A DNA stretch of 64,000 bases from Bradyrhizobium sp. sBnM-33. GTDB lineage: Bacteria; Pseudomonadota; Alphaproteobacteria; Rhizobiales; Xanthobacteraceae. Positions 51,917 to 61,364 of this stretch are shown piece after piece. The DNA lies in NCBI RefSeq assembly GCF_032917945.1, contig NZ_CP136624.1, positions 1,054,001 through 1,118,000 on the forward strand, written 5' to 3'. A program made the translations under genes and the position numbers. The first letter of the stretch is position 1, and the number at the start of each line of letters is the position of its first letter. Below the pieces are notes generated by a model. It worked only from the letters and a program-made list of their open reading frames with translations, was not told where the DNA came from and ran no database searches.

Positions 51917-53275
51917 ATGTCACGCGAGCACAAGCTGACCAATGCATCGTTCCGCATAGATCGTCGTCAACTTCTGTCGGCGGGGTTGGCGTCGACCGGT
52001 CTACTTCTGAGCGGCGCCCGTAACGCGTTCGGCCAAGCGCGCGTTCCTGTCACCGGCGGCGAAGCTGCACCAACGCCGATCGCTATCCCGAACTTTGTCG
52101 CAGGTACGCCTGGCGATGCCGAGGTCGGCGTCGGCGTGTCCCAGGTCATCACCAACAATCTCAAACGCAGCGGACTGTTCGCGCCGATCGATCAAGCCGC
52201 CTTCATCGAGCGCATCACCAATATCGACGTCGCGCCGCAATTCCAGAGCTGGAAGCAGATCAACGCGCAGGCGCTGGTGACGGGGCGGATGACGCGGCAG
52301 GGCGACGGCCGCCTGAAAGCGGAATTCCGCCTCTGGGACATCAACACCAACCAGCAGCTCACCGGCCAGCAATACTTCACCTCGCCGGAATACTGGCGGC
52401 GGATCGCGCATATCATCTCCGACCAGATCTACGAACGTATGACCGGCGAGAAGGGCTATTTCGACAGCCGTGTCGTCTTCGTCGACGAGACCGGATCGAA
52501 AGAGCGCCGCGTCAAGCGGCTGGCGCTGATGGATCAGGACGGCGCCAATGTCAGGTATTTGACCAGAGGCTCCGATCTGGTGCTGACGCCGCGCTTCTCG
52601 CCGTCGACGCAAGAAATCACCTACATGGAATTCGGCCAGGGCGATCCGCGCGTCTATCTGTTCAATGTCGAGACCGGGCAGCGCGAGATCGTCGGCAATT
52701 TCCCCGGCATGTCGTTCTCGCCACGGTTCTCGCCGGACGGCCAGCGCATCATCATGAGCCTGCAGCAGGGCGGCAATTCCAACCTGTTCGTGATGGACCT
52801 GCGTTCGAAATCGACGACGCGGCTGACCGATACGCCGGCAATCGACACCTCGCCGTCCTATTCGCCCGACGGCAGCCGGATCTGTTTCGAATCCGACCGC
52901 GGCGGCAAGCCGCAGATTTACGTGATGCCGGCCACCGGCGGCGGCGCGCAGCGCATTTCATTCGGCGAGGGCAGCTATTCGACGCCGGTGTGGTCGCCGC
53001 GCGGCGACTACATCGCCTTCACCAAGCAGGGCGGCGGGGCATTCGCCATCGGCATCATGAAGACCGATGGTTCGGGCGAACGCATCCTCACCTCCGGCTT
53101 CCATAATGAAGGGCCGACCTTTGCGCCGAACGGCCGGGTCATCATGTTCTTCCGCGATCCCGGCGGCAGCGGCGGGCCGTCGCTGTACACAGTCGATATT
53201 TCCGGTCGCAACGAATTGCGCGTACCAACGCCCGGTTTCGCCTCCGATCCGGCGTGGTCGCCGCTGTTGTCGTAA
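51917..53275 (+). CDS. tolB: Tol-Pal system beta-propeller protein TolB
   Basis: Periplasmic protein (452 aa). The N-terminal domain ([35 protein letters not shown]) is followed by a six-bladed propeller with typical TolB repeats: [72 protein letters not shown]. The leader contains [19 protein letters not shown], a possible twin-arginine signal rather than a plain Sec one. It binds Pal and TolA. Complete. Confidence 0.96.
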   Translation: MSREHKLTNASFRIDRRQLLSAGLASTGLLLSGARNAFGQARVPVTGGEAAPTPIAIPNFVAGTPGDAEVGVGVSQVITNNLKRSGLFAPIDQAAFIERITNIDVAPQFQSWKQINAQALVTGRMTRQGDGRLKAEFRLWDINTNQQLTGQQYFTSPEYWRRIAHIISDQIYERMTGEKGYFDSRVVFVDETGSKERRVKRLALMDQDGANVRYLTRGSDLVLTPRFSPSTQEITYMEFGQGDPRVYLFNVETGQREIVGNFPGMSFSPRFSPDGQRIIMSLQQGGNSNLFVMDLRSKSTTRLTDTPAIDTSPSYSPDGSRICFESDRGGKPQIYVMPATGGGAQRISFGEGSYSTPVWSPRGDYIAFTKQGGGAFAIGIMKTDGSGERILTSGFHNEGPTFAPNGRVIMFFRDPGGSGGPSLYTVDISGRNELRVPTPGFASDPAWSPLLS

Positions 53276-53456
53276 CGGAACCGGGCTACGCGGACGGCCT
53301 ATCATTAACCGGCAAACATTGCCTAGCCTGCTGATTTCTCAGGCATATTTTTCGTGCGCCGAATAAAAGCAACATCTCGGTAACGATGTTCCCTCAGAAA
53401 GGCTTCATCTGAGAAGGGTAGAACTACGCACCCCTAACAGGACGCGTACCCCGAAT

Positions 53457-55790
53457 ATGCAGCTCGCCAATCAGAGCGGAGAGCCGGACCAGCGACAGAT
53501 ATCGCCGAAGATTGCGGCGGCGCTGATCGATTCGCTGTTCGAAACTCAAGGTCCGGTGCACGTCGGCATCTTCTTCCTGGTCGTCGCGGCGAGCCTGACC
53601 GCGCTGAAGACCGGCGAAAATCTGATCTGGGCATGTGTCGGGCTTCTGCTGCTCGCCGGTGCGATCCGGGCTTTCGATTTGCAACGGTACCAAGCGTGCA
53701 AAGCGAACCTGACGGCCGATGAAGCTGAGCGGTGGAAAAAGCGATATCAGATCGGGGCGATGATCCAGGCCGCTGCAATGGGCATATGGGGCGCCGTCAC
53801 CATGCTGAGCAGCGACGATGCCGTCGCCCATATGATCTGTTTGTCCGTCATCACGGGGGTGCTATCGGGAGGCGCAGGCAGGGCCTATGGACGGCAATGG
53901 ATATTCCAGTTGCAGGCTGCACTTGCCTTCGGTCCAACCGTGATCGCGCTGGCGCTGCGTGGTACGCCCTATTACATCGCCATGTCGGTTATCACCGCGG
54001 CATTCCTTATCGTTGTCATGCAGATGTCGGCCAATTTGCACGGCATATTCTTGCGGGCGCTTCTGGCGCGCGAGCGCGAGGCGGCGCTCGCCGGACAGTT
54101 CGATACCGCCTTGAACAACATGCCCCACGGTCTGTGCATGTTCCGCGGCGACGGACAGCTTGCGGTGATGAATCACCGCTTCTGCGAAATGATGGACCTG
54201 TCCGAAGATCTCGTGCAGCAGGGCGCGAGCGCGCCCGACATCATCGCCGCCTGCGTGAGTGCCGGATCGATCTCGGCGGCGAGTGGACAAATGATCCTCG
54301 CCGAAATCGAGAATTCACAGGCCATGGACGTCGTCACCGCGGACCCCGATCTCACCAGAAACCGTTCGCTATCGTGGACCTTCCAGCCGATGGCCGGCGG
54401 CGGTGCAGTCGTGCTCCTGGAAGACATTACCGAGCGGCGCAACTCCGAAGCCAAGATCAGCCATCTGGCGCGGTATGACGAACTGACCGAGCTCCCCAAC
54501 CGGGTCAACTTCCGCGACGAGATCGGACATCTTCTGGCAGCCCAGCAGGGCGCCGAACAGTTGTCGGCGCTGCTGTTCGTCGACCTTGACCAGTTCAAGC
54601 AGGTCAATGACACGCTCGGCCATCCCTGCGGCGACCAGTTGCTGTGCGCGGTGGCCGGTCGCCTGCGTGAAATGCTGCGGCCCGAGGATTTCGTGGCGCG
54701 CTTCGGCGGCGACGAGTTCGTGGTGTTCCAGCAGAACATCCAGTCCCCCGACGACGCCGCCGGTCTCGCGCGGCGCATCGTCGATCGCCTGAGCGAGCGC
54801 TACAAGATCGACAACCATCTGGTCGAGATCGGCGCCAGCGTCGGCATTGCCATGACCTCGCGCGGCGTCAGCGCCGACACGCTGCTCAAGAATGCCGACA
54901 TGGCGCTCTATCGCGCCAAGGCCGATGGCCGCGGCACCTTTTGCTTCTTCCGGGAGGAGATGGCGCAAATCGTCGAATCCCGCCGTATCCTCGAACTGGA
55001 CCTGCGCAAGGCGCTGGCCAACGAGGAGTTCGAACTGTTCTTCCAGCCGCTGGTCAATCTCAAGTCGGGCCGGATATCGACCTGCGAGGCGCTGATACGC
55101 TGGAATCATCCAGTCCGCGGCACGGTGTCGCCGACCGACATCATTCCAATCGCCGAGGACATGGGTCTGATTGTCGATCTCGGCCGCTGGATTTTGCGCA
55201 AGGCCTGCATGGAATGCATGAAGTGGCCCGAAGCTGTCAGCGTTGCCGTCAACTTCTCGCCGCAGCAGTTCCATCAGCGCGACGTGCTGAGCGAGGTCCG
55301 CTACGCGCTCGAAGTCTCCGGCCTGCCGGCGAACCGGCTCGAAATCGAGATCACCGAATCCTCGCTGCTGCGTAACACGCAGTTGACCCACGACGTGCTG
55401 TCGCAATTGCATTCGCTCGGCGTGCGGATCTCGCTGGACGATTTCGGCACCGGCTATTCCAGCCTCAGCTATCTGCACAACTTCCCATTGCAGAAGGTGA
55501 AGATCGACCGCTCCTTCCTGGAAGGGATCGATAGCGACCGTCCGCTGACGCTGCTGCGCGGCGTGGCGCGGCTGTCAGCCGATCTTGGAATGTCGGTTGT
55601 GGTCGAGGGCATCGAGACCAACGAGCAACTCGAATTGATCAGCGCCGACGGGGCGGTAACGGAAGCGCAGGGCTATCTGTTCAGCCCGCCGGTACCGGCC
55701 TTGCGCGTCCGGCAGTTGCTCAACGCGTCGCACGGTCGCCGCATGCCTGACGATCAGATCGTCGCTGTTTCTTCGCGATCGATCGCCTGA
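53457..55790 (+). CDS. membrane-bound PAS-GGDEF-EAL c-di-GMP enzyme
   Basis: Encodes 777 aa. The first 200 residues hold several hydrophobic helices (HVGIFFLVVAASLTALK, ACVGLLLLAGAIRAF, AVAHMICLSVITGVLSG, YIAMSVITAAFLIVVM). A PAS segment follows (ALNNMPHGLCMFRGDGQLA), then GGDEF (FGGDEFVVF at about 416; the RPED inhibitory site lies 5 residues upstream), then EAL (CEALIRW at about 542) with EITESSLL, DDFGTGYSSL, KIDRSF and VVEGIET intact. Both cyclase and phosphodiesterase motifs look complete, so the net activity is unknown. The gene separates tolB from pal and ends at a terminator. Confidence 0.92.
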   Translation: MQLANQSGEPDQRQISPKIAAALIDSLFETQGPVHVGIFFLVVAASLTALKTGENLIWACVGLLLLAGAIRAFDLQRYQACKANLTADEAERWKKRYQIGAMIQAAAMGIWGAVTMLSSDDAVAHMICLSVITGVLSGGAGRAYGRQWIFQLQAALAFGPTVIALALRGTPYYIAMSVITAAFLIVVMQMSANLHGIFLRALLAREREAALAGQFDTALNNMPHGLCMFRGDGQLAVMNHRFCEMMDLSEDLVQQGASAPDIIAACVSAGSISAASGQMILAEIENSQAMDVVTADPDLTRNRSLSWTFQPMAGGGAVVLLEDITERRNSEAKISHLARYDELTELPNRVNFRDEIGHLLAAQQGAEQLSALLFVDLDQFKQVNDTLGHPCGDQLLCAVAGRLREMLRPEDFVARFGGDEFVVFQQNIQSPDDAAGLARRIVDRLSERYKIDNHLVEIGASVGIAMTSRGVSADTLLKNADMALYRAKADGRGTFCFFREEMAQIVESRRILELDLRKALANEEFELFFQPLVNLKSGRISTCEALIRWNHPVRGTVSPTDIIPIAEDMGLIVDLGRWILRKACMECMKWPEAVSVAVNFSPQQFHQRDVLSEVRYALEVSGLPANRLEIEITESSLLRNTQLTHDVLSQLHSLGVRISLDDFGTGYSSLSYLHNFPLQKVKIDRSFLEGIDSDRPLTLLRGVARLSADLGMSVVVEGIETNEQLELISADGAVTEAQGYLFSPPVPALRVRQLLNASHGRRMPDDQIVAVSSRSIA

Positions 55791-55827
55791 CTTCAGCCTA
55801 ATCAGCCCCACTGTGTTTGTGCTCTCG

Positions 55828-55848
55828 ACCCGGCTACTCCGGGTTTTT
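55828..55848 (+). terminator. rho-independent terminator after the GGDEF-EAL gene
   Basis: ACCCGG (55828-55833), loop CTACT, CCGGGT (55839-55844), then TTTT. The stem is short but GC-rich; it lies 37 bp after the stop codon. Confidence 0.85.
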
Positions 55849-55956
55849 GCGGGCTGCAAGGTTAACCCTAACGTGTCTAAGCCTTTGCAATTTTGTTAAG
55901 GGACCGTTAATCTTTTCGCACTCGTAGAAGTTGTTGTGGAAAGATTAGGAGTACAG

Positions 55957-56697
55957 ATGAAGGCCAGAGCCGAACCGCGCACTTCGCTCTTTGCGCCGGA
56001 GTCAGGGTTATCTGATCGCGTCGATTGCCGACTCATGGAAACTCCCGAGGAAAAAGATTGCATCTATTTGATGCGTTACAAAGCCTATCTGCATGGCGGA
56101 GTAACCGCGCCGTCAGAGTCTGAGCGCGTCAGCGATCATTACGACAATGCGCCCAACGCCTGGATATTCGGAATCTATGTTGACGGAGAACTCTGTAGTT
56201 CTATCCGCCTCAACGTCGTGACGTCAGAATGTCGGATTTCCGGTTCAGTTGATTTGTTCGGCGATGTTCTTCACCCGCGGCTCGATCAAGGTGAAGTTTT
56301 CATCGATCCGCTTCGTTTGGCTGCGGACCCCGAAAAAACGAGGCGGTTTCCTGACCTTCCCTACCTGACGGTGCGGCTGGCCTATCTGGCATGCGAGCAT
56401 TTCAACGCCGATACCGGGCTCGCGCTCGTTCGTGCCGAGCATCAGGCGTTCTATCGCCGGGTCTTCATGTCCGAGGTCATCGCCGAACCGCGTTCGTTTC
56501 CGGGCTTTTTGCCCAAGGTGGCATTGATGGCGTCCGATTACCGGGCCGTGCGGGAAAAGGTCATGACCCGTTTTCCCATCATGCGTTCGACGTCCGTCGA
56601 GCGGCGGATGCTGTTCCAGCGCGCCGGCGAGCGCCATTCCTTGCCGCGCCGTGTCGTCACATCCTTCGAGCAGGCCTCGATCGTTCCGACTTCCTGA
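55957..56697 (+). CDS. GNAT-fold acyltransferase related to FeeM N-acyl amino acid synthase
   Basis: Encodes 246 aa from ATG 55957, preceded by AGGAG; GTG 55936 is an unlikely earlier start. Features like the FeeM/autoinducer-synthase branch of GNAT: YLMRYKAYLHGGVTAPSESE (in place of the RYRVF motif), NAWIFGIYVDGELCSSIRLN, DLFGDVLHPRLDQGEVFIDPLRLAAD and YLACEHFNADTGLALVRAEHQAFYRRVF. FeeM makes long-chain N-acyl amino acids from acyl-ACP. No acyl carrier gene adjoins. Codon choice is less G/C-biased than in the tol genes, which may hint at transfer. Call is by motif impression. Confidence 0.65.
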   Translation: MKARAEPRTSLFAPESGLSDRVDCRLMETPEEKDCIYLMRYKAYLHGGVTAPSESERVSDHYDNAPNAWIFGIYVDGELCSSIRLNVVTSECRISGSVDLFGDVLHPRLDQGEVFIDPLRLAADPEKTRRFPDLPYLTVRLAYLACEHFNADTGLALVRAEHQAFYRRVFMSEVIAEPRSFPGFLPKVALMASDYRAVREKVMTRFPIMRSTSVERRMLFQRAGERHSLPRRVVTSFEQASIVPTS

Positions 56698-57012
56698 ACC
56701 GGCCGGACAACGGCGGATCAGACCATCCGGCCATAGGCCCCTATCCGAATTTCCGCGACTCGTCATTCTTGGGCCACCGTTCTGGGGCCACCGTTGCCGA
56801 AACGCCGCAAATCCGGTGATTTCGGCCCATGCGCGCTTGCCTTCACCCTCGCGCCACATTTACAAATCATTAACTATCGCAGTCGCTTTTCACGGTTTGT
56901 CGGCATTTGATCGGGTCTGGCAAGGTTCCATCAAGGTTGACGGAACGTTCGCTTAACCATCCACCTGTAGACCGGATAACAGTCGAAAAACGTGAGCGTT
57001 GGAGGCTCCGGA

Positions 57013-57504
57013 ATGAAATACCAGATGCGTATCCTCCAGGGATGGAAGCTGGCAGCTGTGGTCGCTGTGGCGCTGTCGATGGGCGCCTGCGCCAAGAACA
57101 ACGTCGGCGCCGATGGCGCGATGGCCAGTGCGGCAACCCCGGGCAGCCAGCAGGATTTCGTGGTTAATGTCGGCGACCGCGTGTTCTTCGAGAGCGACCA
57201 GACCGATCTGAGCCCGCAGGCGATCGCCACCCTGGAGAAGCAGGCACAGTGGCTGCAGACCTACAACCGATATTCCTTCACCATCGAAGGCCATGCCGAC
57301 GAGCGCGGCACCCGCGAGTACAACATCGCGCTCGGCGCACGCCGCGCCCAGTCGGTGCGCAGCTATCTCGCCTCGCGCGGCATCGACCCGAACCGCATGC
57401 GCACGATCTCCTACGGCAAGGAGCGCCCGGTGGCGGTCTGTAACGACATCTCCTGCTGGTCGCAGAACCGCCGCGCGGTCACGGTGCTGAACGCCGGCGC
57501 CTGA
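57013..57504 (+). CDS. pal: peptidoglycan-associated lipoprotein Pal
   Basis: Outer-membrane lipoprotein (163 aa). ATG 57013 has GGAGG 7 nt upstream. The signal peptide ends in the lipobox LSMGAC; the mature part has VFFESDQTDLSPQAIATLEKQAQWL and the OmpA-like peptidoglycan-binding motif TIEGHADERGTREYNIALGARRAQSV, then CNDISCWSQNRRAV. It anchors the outer membrane to peptidoglycan and interacts with TolB. Followed by a strong terminator, so it is probably transcribed apart from cpoB. Confidence 0.97.
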   Translation: MKYQMRILQGWKLAAVVAVALSMGACAKNNVGADGAMASAATPGSQQDFVVNVGDRVFFESDQTDLSPQAIATLEKQAQWLQTYNRYSFTIEGHADERGTREYNIALGARRAQSVRSYLASRGIDPNRMRTISYGKERPVAVCNDISCWSQNRRAVTVLNAGA

Positions 57505-57533
57505 GCATTCGGGCTTTCGCAGAATTTCAAAAC

Positions 57534-57560
57534 CGGCGCCTTCGGGCGCCGATTTTATTT
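57534..57560 (+). terminator. rho-independent terminator after pal
   Basis: CGGCGCC (57534-57540), TTCG tetraloop, GGCGCCG (57545-57551), followed by ATTTTATTT. Classic stable hairpin. Confidence 0.95.
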
Positions 57561-57615
57561 AGGCACAGCGTTTTCAAGCGAAGTGGATGCCGGTTCGCGT
57601 AAACGCGTCAAGAAT

Positions 57616-58485
57616 CTAGCGCCGCAGGATGAAGTCCCGGATCGTGGCCATACCCCGTTCCGGCGCATCGGGCACCACGGCATGCCCGCAATTCGCAAAC
57701 CGTTCGAATTGCACGAGATGCGGAGGCAATGCGGCTGCGATATCCGCCTGGCTCTCGATCGGAAGCATCGGATCGTCTTCACCGCCCATCACAAGGGTAG
57801 GGCACTGGATGCGATGGAGGTCGGGAAACATGTTGAAGTTGTCGCTCTCGCCGCCCGGTCTGGTGAACCACTGCGACACCTCTGGCCGGTTGACGGCGCG
57901 ACGCGCCATATCCGGATCGCGCGGGGTCCGGAAGTAAAGCGGCATCGCCACCTGCCGCCACGCGTCGCGCGAGGCTTGGTCCGGATGGCCGCGAAACTCC
58001 AGGAAGCGGCGGTGCGCGAGTGCGCCCACTTCGGCGCCGCCGAAGCGCTCGAACAGCGCCACGCGTCGTTCCGGATAGGAACCGCCGGCGGCTTCGGTGC
58101 TGATCAGTACCAGCTTGGAGGGATGGGCTGGATGGCGGGTCGCGTAGGCCAGCGCAACCATGCCGCCGAACGACGCGCCGAGCACGATCGGATCGACGAT
58201 GCCGAGCACCTCGCAGAAGGCGCGCACGTCATCGCCCCATTGCGCCAGATTCCAGCCCTCTCGTGGACCATCCTCGCTGCGGCCGTTGCCACGATGGTCG
58301 AGATAGACGACCTGGGCGATGTCGGCCAAAGCGGAGTAGGCAGGCCGATAGATCGAGTGGTCGGCGCCGGGCCCGCCATGCAGCATCAGCAGCACCGGCT
58401 TTTCCCGCATCACCGGGCCGTCCGGAACCAGCTTCGCGCCCTCGACATCGAAGAACAGCCGCACTCCGTTCACGGACACGTGCAT
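57616..58485 (-). CDS. alpha/beta hydrolase (proline iminopeptidase-like)
   Basis: Encodes 289 aa. MLHGGPGADHSIYRPAYSALADIAQVVYLDHRGNGRS shows the HGGPG oxyanion region of proline iminopeptidases; the nucleophile elbow is VLGASFGGMVALAY; aspartate and histidine lie in VMGGEDDPMLPIESQ and FANCGHAVVPDAP. Substrate unknown. It lies between pal and cpoB on the opposite strand, an interruption of the usual gene order. Confidence 0.9.
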   Translation of the reverse strand: MHVSVNGVRLFFDVEGAKLVPDGPVMREKPVLLMLHGGPGADHSIYRPAYSALADIAQVVYLDHRGNGRSEDGPREGWNLAQWGDDVRAFCEVLGIVDPIVLGASFGGMVALAYATRHPAHPSKLVLISTEAAGGSYPERRVALFERFGGAEVGALAHRRFLEFRGHPDQASRDAWRQVAMPLYFRTPRDPDMARRAVNRPEVSQWFTRPGGESDNFNMFPDLHRIQCPTLVMGGEDDPMLPIESQADIAAALPPHLVQFERFANCGHAVVPDAPERGMATIRDFILRR

Positions 58486-58667
58486 CGGCGGGTCTCCCTC
58501 GATTTGTGAACGGCCGGCCGGACCGGGCGGCTTGTCTTGCAGCAGATACTAAACCATACCGGGATGCAGCAAACCGATTCGGAAACGCCAGTCACAATTC
58601 CGGCGTACTCCCTCTCTCAATGTGTTCTGCTTTCGTTTGACCACGTGATTTTCGTCGTCAGGGCAAA

Positions 58668-59816
58668 ATGTCATCCAGATTCCTCAATGCTGCCGGCGCC
58701 GCGGCAATTGCCGCGATGCTGGCCTTGTCTGTGCAGACCTCGTCCGCACAGATCACGTTCCCGTGGGAGCGTTCTCCGCAAGGCTCCCCGCAGGTCCAGG
58801 CGCAATCTGACGACGCCGATCTGGAGATGCGGATCCAGCGGCTGGAAAACCAGCTCCGGCAACTGACCGGCCAGAACGAGGAATTGCAGTACCGTAACCG
58901 CCAGCTTGAGGATCGGCTGCGTCAGCTTGGCGCCGCACCGCCCGCGCCGGGTGGCCAGCCCCAGGGTGCGCAGCCCAACGTGGCCGCGGCGCCGCCTCCA
59001 GTTCAGCCCGGCCCGCCGCAGGGGCAACAGGGCTATCCGCAACAAGGTTATCCGCAGCAGGGGGCGCGCCAGCCGCAGGGCTATCCGCAGGCCCAACCTG
59101 GCTATGACCGGCAACCGCAGATCGCCTCGCCGGCGCCCATCGTGCAGGAGCCGGCGGCCCCGGCGGTCGGCAGCCGGCGCCGCGGCGATGCCTTCGACCC
59201 CAACCAGAATCCCAATGCTCCCGGTGCGCCGCGTGCACTCGGCGGCGGCCAATTGCCGATCTCGAATGACGCTCCAGTCGGCGCGCCCGGCGGACGCGGA
59301 CCCGGTGAGCCGCTCAACCTCGGCGGTCCGCGCGATCCCGGTGGCGCCTTGCCGCCGCCCGCTGCAGCCGCACCGCCGCCGCGCGGCCCGGGGCCCGGCG
59401 CCAGCGCTGCGCTGACCACGTTGCCGCCCTCGGCCACATCCAAGGACGAGTTCGATCTCGGCATCGGCTACATGCAGCGCAAGGATTATGCGCTGGCCGA
59501 AGAGACCATGAAGAACTTTGCGCAGAAATATCCGAGCGATCCGCTGATTGGGGATGCGCAATACTGGCTCGGCGAAAGCTATTTCCAGCGCCAGCAATAT
59601 CGCGACGCCGCCGAAGCGTTTCTCGGCGTGACCACCAAGTTCGACAAATCAGGCAAGGCGCCGGACGCGCTGCTGCGGCTCGGCCAATCGCTGGCGGCGT
59701 TGAAGGAAAAGGAAGCCGCCTGCGCGGCGCTCGGCGAAGTGACGCGGAAATATCCGCGCGCATCTGCCGGCGTCAAAGCCGCCGTCGATCGTGAGCAAAA
59801 GCGGGTCAAGTGCTAA
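58668..59816 (+). CDS. cpoB: Tol-Pal system protein CpoB/YbgF
   Basis: Periplasmic protein (382 aa) that coordinates outer-membrane constriction with peptidoglycan synthesis. Signal peptide ending SSAQ, then a coiled coil (LEMRIQRLENQLRQLTGQNEELQYRNRQLEDRLRQLG), a long Pro/Gln/Gly-rich linker with repeated QGYPQ, then TPR-type repeats near the C-terminus (DEFDLGIGYMQRKDYALAEETMKNFAQKYP and DAQYWLGESYFQRQQYRDAAEAFLGV). The linker is longer than in E. coli. Also called ybgF. Confidence 0.93.
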   Translation: MSSRFLNAAGAAAIAAMLALSVQTSSAQITFPWERSPQGSPQVQAQSDDADLEMRIQRLENQLRQLTGQNEELQYRNRQLEDRLRQLGAAPPAPGGQPQGAQPNVAAAPPPVQPGPPQGQQGYPQQGYPQQGARQPQGYPQAQPGYDRQPQIASPAPIVQEPAAPAVGSRRRGDAFDPNQNPNAPGAPRALGGGQLPISNDAPVGAPGGRGPGEPLNLGGPRDPGGALPPPAAAAPPPRGPGPGASAALTTLPPSATSKDEFDLGIGYMQRKDYALAEETMKNFAQKYPSDPLIGDAQYWLGESYFQRQQYRDAAEAFLGVTTKFDKSGKAPDALLRLGQSLAALKEKEAACAALGEVTRKYPRASAGVKAAVDREQKRVKC

Positions 59817-59823
59817 CCGCGAT

Positions 59824-59855
59824 CTCTGCTGCGGCCTCGGTGGTCCGCAGCAGAG
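59824..59855. terminator. bidirectional hairpin between convergent cpoB and catalase genes
   Basis: CTCTGCTGCGG (59824-59834) and CCGCAGCAGAG (59845-59855) are perfect 11-bp arms around a 10-nt loop. Little T-run follows; as it lies between two convergent stops a terminator role is likely. Confidence 0.7.
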
Positions 59856-59876
59856 CCCCTTGCAACTTGCTGTTTA

Positions 59877-61145
59877 TTATTCGGCTTGCTCGATCGCAGC
59901 CGGCATCTTAGCCACCGACATCAGTGACCGCGCCACCTGGTTGAGAAGCTGATCCGAATTTTCTTCCTCGGCGAGCGACTTGGACAAGAGTGCGACGACC
60001 GCGCTGTGGCGTAATTGCTGGGCGAGATTCTTGGCCGTTGTGTAGGCGGAGATCTCATAGTGCTCGACGCGCTGGGCGGCACCGATCAGCGCCAGATCGG
60101 CCGCGGCGTCTTCCTTTTCCTCGCCTTCGGCCATGACCTCCTGGCCTTCCTCCACTAGCCCCATCATCCCCTTGCAGGGCTTCGCGCGGGCTGTCTTGCC
60201 GAGCAATTCGAAGCACTCGTTGATTCGTTCGACCTGGTTCTCGGTCTCGGCGAGATGCTGCTCGAACAGTTCGCGCAATTGATCGAAGCGTGCTGCCTGG
60301 GCCATTTTCGGAAGCGCCTTGGTGAGCTGTTTCTCAGCGTGCAGGATGTCGCGGAGCTCATTGATCAAGAGATCCTCGAGTCCGGCTTCATCGACCGGCG
60401 GAGAACTTTCAGTGACGATGACGGTGGCGGCGCCCGGTTCAGCCTGAATCGCCGGAGATTCCGTGAATACCCAGCCGTTGCCCTCATTCCAGGGGCCGCG
60501 CGTGTCAATTTCGCCATGCTCGCCGGTGCCGGTGGAATCGTTGAAGAACTGGTCGACCAATCCCGGCGTTGGCGCGATGCGGCCGACGCTGAAGTCCGGC
60601 TTGTTCATGCTTTCGAGCGCCAGAGCGAACGCCTTCATGTGGGTGATCTCGCGGGTCATCAGGAACTGCAGCGCGTCCTTGGTGCCGGCATCGTCGCAGA
60701 AATTGATCAGCCGCTCGTAGACGATCTTGGCTCGCGCCTCGGCCGCGATATTGCTGCGCAGATCGACGTCGAGCTCTCCTGTTATCTTCAGGTAGTCGGC
60801 TGTCCACGCGTTGCCTTGCGAGTTGAACAGGTTGACCCCGCCGCCGCCCGCAATGGCGATGAGCGGATCGGCTTCGGCGGCCTGACGGTCGAATTTTGCC
60901 GGCTTGAGATGCATGCGCGCCAGGGTGCCGACCACCTCAAGATGGCTCAGTTCCTCGGTGCCGATGTCCATCAGCAGGTCCTTGCGATCCGGATCCTCGC
61001 AATTGAGGCCCTGTATCGAATACTGCATCGCGGCCGCGAGTTCACCGTTTGCGCCGCCGAACTGCTCGAGAAGCATGTTGCCAAAGCGCGGATCGGGTTC
61101 GTCGACGCGAACGGTGAACATCAGTTTCTTGACGTGGTGATACAT
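59877..61145 (-). CDS. manganese catalase fused to DUF892 (YciF-like) domain
   Basis: Encodes 422 aa in two parts. Residues 1-245: a manganese catalase, MLLEQFGGANGELAAAMQYSIQGLN, TEELSHLEVVGTLARMHL, IAAEARAKIVYERLINFCDDAGTKDALQFLMTREITHMKAF, with the Glu/His ligands of a di-manganese four-helix bundle. Residues about 255-415: a DUF892/YciF ferritin-like domain, GLEDLLINELRDILHAEKQLTKALPKMAQAA, CKGMMGLVEEGQEVM and RVEHYEISAYTTAKNLAQQL. The two normally occur as separate proteins. Removal of peroxide under stress is likely. A perfect EcfG promoter lies upstream; the gene is divergent from tilS. Confidence 0.92.
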   Translation of the reverse strand: MYHHVKKLMFTVRVDEPDPRFGNMLLEQFGGANGELAAAMQYSIQGLNCEDPDRKDLLMDIGTEELSHLEVVGTLARMHLKPAKFDRQAAEADPLIAIAGGGGVNLFNSQGNAWTADYLKITGELDVDLRSNIAAEARAKIVYERLINFCDDAGTKDALQFLMTREITHMKAFALALESMNKPDFSVGRIAPTPGLVDQFFNDSTGTGEHGEIDTRGPWNEGNGWVFTESPAIQAEPGAATVIVTESSPPVDEAGLEDLLINELRDILHAEKQLTKALPKMAQAARFDQLRELFEQHLAETENQVERINECFELLGKTARAKPCKGMMGLVEEGQEVMAEGEEKEDAAADLALIGAAQRVEHYEISAYTTAKNLAQQLRHSAVVALLSKSLAEEENSDQLLNQVARSLMSVAKMPAAIEQAE

Positions 61146-61178
61146 GGGAGAGCCTCGAGGTTGGGATGAAGAATCCCG

Positions 61179-61203
61179 AACGGCACGCTCTGCGCTTTGT
61201 TCC
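61179..61203 (-). promoter_or_regulatory. perfect EcfG-type promoter upstream of catalase-DUF892 gene
   Basis: On the minus strand GGAAC (61203-61199), 16 nt, CGTT (61182-61179). It lies 34 nt before the ATG at 61145, consistent with a short leader and general-stress control. Confidence 0.9.
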
Positions 61204-61364
61204 TAAACTAAACGCGTGTGATCCGCAGCGACGCGCTGGCTCAATCGGAACTTCAAAGGGGCGGCAGCCTTCTGGCTCAGCAGCAGTTTGATGGGAGTGC
61301 CAAGTGCCTTGCGGTAATCGGCAGATCGCCCCAAACATAGGGTTTTCACCGCGCCGGCAGGGCT

